From NCBI GenBank assembly GCA_030737875.1, contig CM060910.1:631209303-631273302 (forward strand): a DNA stretch of 64,000 bases, written 5' to 3'. The position numbers and the translations under genes were made by a program. The notes beneath the pieces are model-generated. The model was given only the letters and a program-made list of their open reading frames with translations. It did no database searches and was not told where the DNA came from. Below, piece after piece: positions 57,538 through 64,000 of the stretch. The first letter of the stretch is position 1. Each line of letters opens with the position of its first letter. The DNA is from Allium sativum. Lineage: Eukaryota; Streptophyta; Magnoliopsida; Asparagales; Amaryllidaceae.

Positions 57538-60058
57538 TGTAACAGCCCGCATTTTACGTATCGGAAGATCGTAAAATATTTTTATTTTATTCCTTGAGGG
57601 TTGGATCATTCTCATCTTTTGGTATGTTGCTTATGGGGATGTGAGACATGTCCATAAATTTTACCGATTTTGTTTGTGATCATTTGTCCCTTGTCAGTCT
57701 TGTACAGGGCATAACTTTTGACTCAGGTCGAATCAGAGGGTGAGACCTGTGCCATTGGAAAGGAATCGATGATTCTCTTTCCGTAGAGTGGTTACATGAA
57801 AGATTTGGTCCAGCGGTTTGGGAGAAATCGCTATTTTAAGGTTTTTCAGTTGGTTGTTCAGGTTTTGGAAGGCTAATGGGCTGGTTTGGAGAAGGCCCAT
57901 TAAGGGGTTGGTGGAGGCTATAAATAGAGGGTAAGGGATATGGGGAAAGGTTGGATTTTCCATTCTCTTATGGGGAGGCTTTGATCTCCTTCTTCCTCTA
58001 ACACCTTTCCACCATTAAAATTCCAAATCCAAGGAGGGAAATCGAAGATCTATACCATTCAAAGCTAGATCAACATCGTTTCAAGGGCGAATTCATCGGA
58101 TTGAAGGGTTTGATTCAAAGTGTTCGCTGTCCGGATTGCTTTTTCATCGCTTTTGCTTTGTTTTGGAAAATCGGTGAGTGATTTACATCTCTCATTCGGA
58201 TTCATGAAAGTATGTGAGTTATAAGATGTTAATTTCATCATTTCCATGTTATTTTCTTTAGATCTATACCATGCTAAGTCCATTTTACATATGAATCACC
58301 TTAGGATCTGATCTAGATAATTTAAATGGTTAATTTCATGATTGCTCTCAAGTTTATGCAAATTAGATCCGTTTTTATGTTCATATGTTCACTTATCATG
58401 TTTTGGGAAATTTATGTGTTTTGATGGAAATTGTTAGATTGATGATATTGTTGGTTGCATAACATGTTTGTGGTTGCGTTTGAATGAATCGGATAAGCCG
58501 GTTTCGACGGATTCGTCGTTTGGCGAAGTTTTGGTCGAAATCAAAGTCGAAATGGAGCTGTGCAGGAATCGGGTCGGTCTAGAGGGGTCGGTCCTAGACT
58601 GGTCGGTCAAGACGTGGCTTGGGGAGCAAGACAGGTTTTGGGTCGGTTTTTTTCCTAGTCGGTCGGTCTCAGGTGAGAAAGGCTGGTCGGTCTTGGAGCT
58701 GCTCGGTCTGATCGGTCGGTCCATACTAGTCAGGTCGAGCAAATCTGGAGTTCTGATTTGGAGCAGGCGGGTCGGTCACGTTCCAGGAAGGGGTGATCAG
58801 GTCGGGTCAGTTTTAGAGGGTTGGTTCGGTCAGATGGTGGCAAACCTGGTCGGTCGGGTCAGCCGATTGGTGGTAGGGTCGAATCCTGAAGCCAGAAGGG
58901 AACCTGGTCGGTGGGTCGGTTTTTGCTGGGTCGGTTGGGCTAAGCTTTTGGGTCGATCTTAGTGGCTCGGTCATAAGGAAAGGTCGTGAGTTGATGGATA
59001 ATGGCTGCTCGAGAAGGTTGCTTGAGCTATGAAACATCGTCAAGGTTGGACGACTAGAGATGCGAAGGCCGAGAGGTCATCGTTGTCGTAAGTTCTAGCA
59101 GGCTCAAAGCAGGGGTACGATGGGGGCACCCAAAAGACTAGAAGGTTGCTGGTCGAGTACCCTGGGTCTTGGGGAAAGGCCTAGTGTCAAGGTTGGACAC
59201 TGTCAAGGTTGGACATATGGAGTTCATGCTAGAACTGGGGTTACCATTAGCCCTTGACATATGGCAAGGTTGGACGTCATATGATTAACGATGGTTTCAA
59301 AGCAGGATTGGCGGTGATAGCCAGAGTCTGTCATGTATGCTGGATGTTTTGCATAAGATATATAATCTTGATCCCATGATTGCTATTGTTGATTGTTTCT
59401 GTTTGTTATGAACAAATGGTTGTTCTAGTTTCTATGGATTAATGGTTGAAATGCTTGGTGTAAAGGCTATCACTGTCCGATGTGGGGAAGATAAGGTTGA
59501 GTTCTTCTCTGGTGATGTGGGTAGATAAGTTGTTCATTTACCCATTCTCATATACTTTCTTGTTGAAGTTTGTTAGCTGTTTTATCACTCATTAAGACTA
59601 TTGTCTGACTCAAGGTTTTATGTCTCCTCTTATTACCTTGGGCTATTCATCCGGTTGTGGATGGGCAGACTGAGTAGTAGGTTACAGGTAATGGAGCTTA
59701 GTGAGAAGAGGAAGCTGAGCGAAGACGAGTAGGATGCTGGCGTACCAGTTTTATTACTATCTAGAATTTCTGTTTCCGCTGTTTGAGTTGCTTGTGAGTT
59801 ATAGTGAGGCCTTATGTACAAACTTTGATATCAGTTGGATAATCTTTCTGGATGTTGAGAAAGTTTCAAAAGTTTGTTGTATGACACCTCATTGCTATTA
59901 CCTGTTGTATATGTTCTATTATATTTTATCCTTGCGCTGTGAGCTCTACGACAGGTTACGATGTGTTTACCTACTCTGATGATCGTCCATAGCAGCCTGG
60001 CACACCTTTCAGCGCATTTTCCACTTGTTTAGTGCGTGGGTTATGGGCGGTCGTCACA
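57538..60058 (+). mobile_element. Chromovirus 1, 3' LTR (2,521 bp)
   Basis: Near-identical to the 5' LTR apart from the missing 200-bp repeat stretch and scattered substitutions. Ends GGGCGGTCGTCACA before TSD TTGCC. Confidence 0.96.
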
Positions 60059-60063
60059 TTGCC

Positions 60064-63000
60064 CATGCATGAAATAAAGTAAATCATTAAGCAACGCAAT
60101 GCTTTTTAGAAAAATGAAACCATTATAAGACTCAAGTCCCATCACACAATGCAACGCAAACCGGAAGATATAGTTTTACCTTATAATGTTCAAAAATGCT
60201 TGATACGCTAAAACGGATTTGATATTATTATTAGTGTGTATATGTTTTAATTTTTTTTTAATTATAATGTATCAATCATAGACGACATAGTAACCCGTCC
60301 TACTATGTCTCCATATTAGTTCTACAATCAAAACCGCATGGTGTCGTATTGGAAGTTGGGTTTCCATCATGAGTCAATGCTAGGAACGGTCTCCTTACCG
60401 ATTCGAGACACTCTAGCAAATGCCTCAGCATTCAGACGTTGGCGAACCCTTGGATATCTGTAGGGCCAGTCCACAAATAACGTTAGTGGATTAGTTATGC
60501 CTGAACACATGCTTCCCAGTCCTTTTGAACCTATAGTATGACCACTATCGGCCTACAAAACCCGAGGCGCCTCAATCCATCAACGACATAAGTAAATTGT
60601 CAGGGCTGGTAAGTCATTGACACCACTTCTAGCTAGAAAGAAACGTGTGCACTCCCTGCGTTCCCTTGCTCCGTTTTAGACTCTAACTGGGGTGTGAGGC
60701 TCACGAGGTAACGTTATACACAAAACTATGCCGAAATAGGCTATGCTTTGATCGTCCCACAAGGCTCTGCTTTTCAACAAAAGCCTTGATCATTTGCATC
60801 TTGGCGTGCCACATTGACAATTCACGCCATGTGATCGATAACTATTAATATATACCAGGGTGTTAAGCAAGAGAATAAATTCTCCACCACCAAACAGATA
60901 TGTATTAATAAAAATAAATTTAATTTACATGGAATGCAATCCAATGTCAGACACACATCCATTTACAAGTCCGTTCCGGGTCTGAACGAAACCGGAGTCA
61001 CCTTATTCCGCGTCCCGTATGTCCACTACGGAAGTGAGGTGCTCGCATATCCGGACAATCAACAAGTATGTCTGGACAAACTACCACTATTAACCCTTTC
61101 CTAGGAGCGACCCAGTTCAGGGCGTCAGTAGTCGTCAATTCGATGTGAAGATCGTCGGTCTTCAACAACCGTCTTCATCTACGACTCTTCATCGTCGTAG
61201 TAATTATTCAAAATGGGTTAAACCCGGTCTTTCCGAATAACTCGCGTATTTTATAATCAAAAGTCAAGTGCTATAAAAACACATCAACGCCTCATTCCAA
61301 TTCGGAATATTCTTTTAATAAATTATTCACATTATTCAATCAAAGATAAATTCTTTGAATTTATTCTTAAATCTTTCTTGTAAAGATATATTAAAAATTC
61401 CAATTTGGTTTTTAAATATCAAAAATCATTATTTAATGGTTATTTACATTTAAGAAATTAATCATATCTTTAACTGGGTTAAAGAACTAATGTAATTTTT
61501 AAAACACAGTTCACGGTAAACCGAAAATCGTCTTCCATTAAATATGGAATTTTCACAGAAATCAAATCAATATATAATTGATATAAGTTTCTGTATCAGA
61601 CCAATAACATAAATGGAATAACGGAAACGCCTCTTAAATTCCATATATAGTATCGATCTTCTTTTATATAAGCTTATCTCGATTTCTATTAAATCGAATT
61701 CCATTCAATTCCAATTTAATATATATTAAATTGGAAAACTTTACTTTGGAAAATTTTCCATTAAATCTAAATAAAAAGATTTATAAATTCCAAATTATAT
61801 TTTCACTATCAATTGGGTTAAAGAACAGATGTCGCTTAAAACATAGTTCATAATAAACCCAATTCACATTTCATTTTATTCTAACTACTAAATATAATTT
61901 GAAACTCTAATAATCTTAATTAAAAGATTTATTCCTTTCTCAACTGGGTTTAAGAACAGTGTTACTGAAGACACCATTCACGACAAACCCAATAATCCAA
62001 TTTATTTATTAAATTCCAATTTAATATTAATTAATTGTAAAGCCTCATTAAATCTTAATTTAAAGATTTATTCCGGTTAATAACTAGTTCATTTCGATAA
62101 AAATATATTTTTCTAAAATATCCTTTTTCTAAAAATATTCTTTTTCAAAAAATATTCTTTTTCTAAAATATTCTTTATTGGAATGTGACTCAATCAATAA
62201 CCATATATTTTCAGTTATATGGTTTCCATATATTGCATGCAATCAACAAACATGATAAATAATTATTAAACATCCAAATAACAACCAGAGTGGATTCTAT
62301 AACTAAATATTGGGATTAGTGTATGTCATATTATCCCAATACCCGTGTGGGGTTTCATCCAACGAACAAATAATAAATTATTTGCACTTGGGCGATGTGT
62401 GAAAATTATCGTACTAATCACATAAACAAGTCGGATAACTTTTAAATGGAAGTGTAATATTCAATTTGAATATACTAACATTATCTTTAATACGTCAAAC
62501 ATTTCAACATCACAGACATATATTTCAAGACATCACTAACATCATATTTTAGCATATGAACATTTTCACTACCATCGCTAACATATAAATGAAAATGTTT
62601 TAATCCTTCCGACAATAAAATGTAAATTTTATTTCTAACATATTTTATTTCAACAATGATTTTGTTTAATGATTCCTACATACACAATAAAAATGTAAAT
62701 TTTTATTATTAACATATTCCATTTAATTATCTAATTCTTTATATTGCATACAATGAAAGTATAATTTTCATTGTCAAATCTTTTGAATGAAAACGACTTA
62801 CAAATAAAATGAAGTTTTATCGTTAAATCTTTTTCTTTTAAAACAAACGACAATAAAAATGTGAACTTTATATTCTAATCTTTTTATTGTAACAAAATGA
62901 CATTAAAAATATAAACTTTAATAACTATACTTTTTTTTATTGTAACAAAATGACATTATAAATATAAACTTTAATAACTAGACTTTTTTTTTGTAACAAA

Positions 63001-64000
63001 ATGACAATAAAAATATAACCTTTTATTTCAATTCTTTTTATTGTAAACAAATGACAATAAAAATCTAATCTTTTATTTCAATTCTTTTTATTGTAAACAA
63101 ATGACAATAAAAATCTAATCTTTTATTTCAATTCTTTTTATTGTAAACAAATGACAATAAAAATCTAATCTTTTATTTCAATTCTTTTTATTGTAAGCAA
63201 ATGACAATAAAAATCTAATCTTTTATTTCAATTCCTTTTATTGTAAGCAAATGACAATAAAAATTTAATATTTTATTTTAATTATTTTTATTGTAAACAA
63301 ATGACAATAAAAAATCTAAACTTTTATTTCAATTCTTTTTATTGGTACCTAAAATGACCATAAAAATTATTCCTTTTTATTCAAAAAGAATATGACACCA
63401 AAATATGTTCTTTTTATTCAAAAAGAAAATGACAATAAAAATTATTCTTTTTATTGAAAATGAAAATTTAAGCAAAATACCATATTTTATATAATCAATA
63501 AATTGATATTTCATTGGAAATCTAATCTTGATAAAATCCATTTTCATGTAAATCATGAAAATGAGATTTTTTTTATTCCAAATCTGGATTTGATAAAAAT
63601 CCATGTTTCAAGTGAATCATAAAAATGTGGTTTTTATTATCAATCTCAATTCTGATAAAAATTCATGTCCATAAAAAAAACAATAATAATGTAAATTTTT
63701 ATCGTTGATAAAATTCCATGTTCATAAATCAAAACAAAGATGGAATCTTTAATCTAAAGCAATTACATGTACATGAATCAAAATAAAGATGAAATCTTTA
63801 TTCTTAAATCTAAATCCCAAGTTTATGTATTCAATGAAAACAATATTTTCATAAATAAAACAAATCAATATTTGTGGATTTAAATAAAAGTTGAAACTTT
63901 TATTTAAATTAAATCTGTACACATGGATCTAACACAAAAGACCTAGATCTGGATAACAGAAGATAGAAGAACGATTTTACTGTAAACTAAAACAGTATCC
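60064..64000 (-). mobile_element. Element C 5' LTR, second segment (runs off window)
   Basis: Resumes the 5' LTR and matches 43380-47380 along its length, with more substitutions and small indels than the LTR pair of B, so C seems older than B. The conserved module (copy 6) continues to about 61250. No gene: frames such as 63377-63604 lie in the hairpin array. Confidence 0.93.
62600..63470 (-). repeat. Hairpin array of C 5' LTR (50-bp units)
   Basis: Twin of the array at 45840-46850, with about six or seven 50-bp units at 63000-63350. The copy number and some units differ from the other LTR. Confidence 0.92.

Larger units (their letters stand above)
50088..60058 (+). mobile_element. Chromovirus 1 (Tekay/Del type), complete but defective
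   Basis: A 9,971-bp Ty3/gypsy element with the perfect TSD TTGCC (50083-50087 and 60059-60063). 5' LTR 50088-52816, PBS 52819, gag-pol 53003-57400 ending in a chromodomain, PPT 57525-57537, 3' LTR 57538-60058. The single gag-pol reading frame is broken by five stops and two frameshifts. It is the youngest layer of the right-hand nest, since it splits element C's 5' LTR. Confidence 0.97.
42883..64000 (-). mobile_element. Element C: giant-LTR element with 441-bp interior
   Basis: Minus orientation. 3' LTR 42883-49149, interior 49150-49590, 5' LTR 49591-50087 continuing at 60064-64000 and beyond. The 9,971-bp chromovirus 1 plus its TSD interrupts the 5' LTR. PBS and PPT are present. The interior is too small for any protein gene. 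The left flank TACTC (42878-42882) is the expected TSD; its partner is off the window. Same group as B by LTR ends, start modules and the 1.6 kb end module. Confidence 0.93.

Overview
This 64 kb window looks like plant nuclear heterochromatin made almost entirely of nested LTR retrotransposons. I found no host gene, tRNA, rRNA or CRISPR array. Evidence for a plant: several primer-binding sites complementary to the initiator-Met tRNA 3' end (TGGTATCAGAGC), a Tekay/Del-type chromovirus gag-pol with a C-terminal chromodomain, plant-type Ty1/copia debris, 5-bp target-site duplications (TSDs) and TATA plus telo-box promoters. The species cannot be named; a eudicot is my weak guess. Long open frames are confined to two chromovirus copies, and both are broken. 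The other open frames are chance frames in LTRs. Family names A, A', B, C, D and E are mine. Layout, left to right. 1-4258: end of a giant LTR (A', + strand) carrying a 2.5 kb array of about 50-bp hairpin units. It sits in the leader of element D, whose LTR is 4468-7611 (- strand). D sits in the 5' LTR of an old copia element (7612-7808 and 11339-11344, PBS at 11346). A solo LTR (A, 7809-11338, TSD CCAAC) landed one base before the end of that copia LTR. Copia interior is 11345-14626 and 28801-31638, split by element B (14632-28795, - strand, TSD TCAAT). B has two LTRs of about 6.55 kb around only 1,033 bp of non-coding interior. The copia 3' LTR is 31639-33070, and the copia itself lies in another copia fragment (33071-33340). 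Right half: an unclassified stretch (33345-35713), then LTR E (35714-39136), interrupted by a chromovirus (39137-42882). That chromovirus is interrupted by element C (42883 to beyond 64000, - strand; LTR 6,267 bp, interior 441 bp), and C's 5' LTR is interrupted by a fuller chromovirus (50088-60058, TSD TTGCC). The main novelty is the A/A'/B/C/E group: non-autonomous elements with giant LTRs. Their start and end modules are conserved (shared even when the rest is not), while the middle holds family-specific GC-rich cassettes and AT-rich arrays of inverted repeats. In several arrays both arms of the inverted repeat change together, keeping complementarity. Their PBS, their PPT context, and LTR ends resembling those of the chromoviruses suggest that Tekay-type enzymes mobilise them in trans. 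The PPT and PBS statements come from sequence; trans-mobilisation and the predicted leader splicing are inference.
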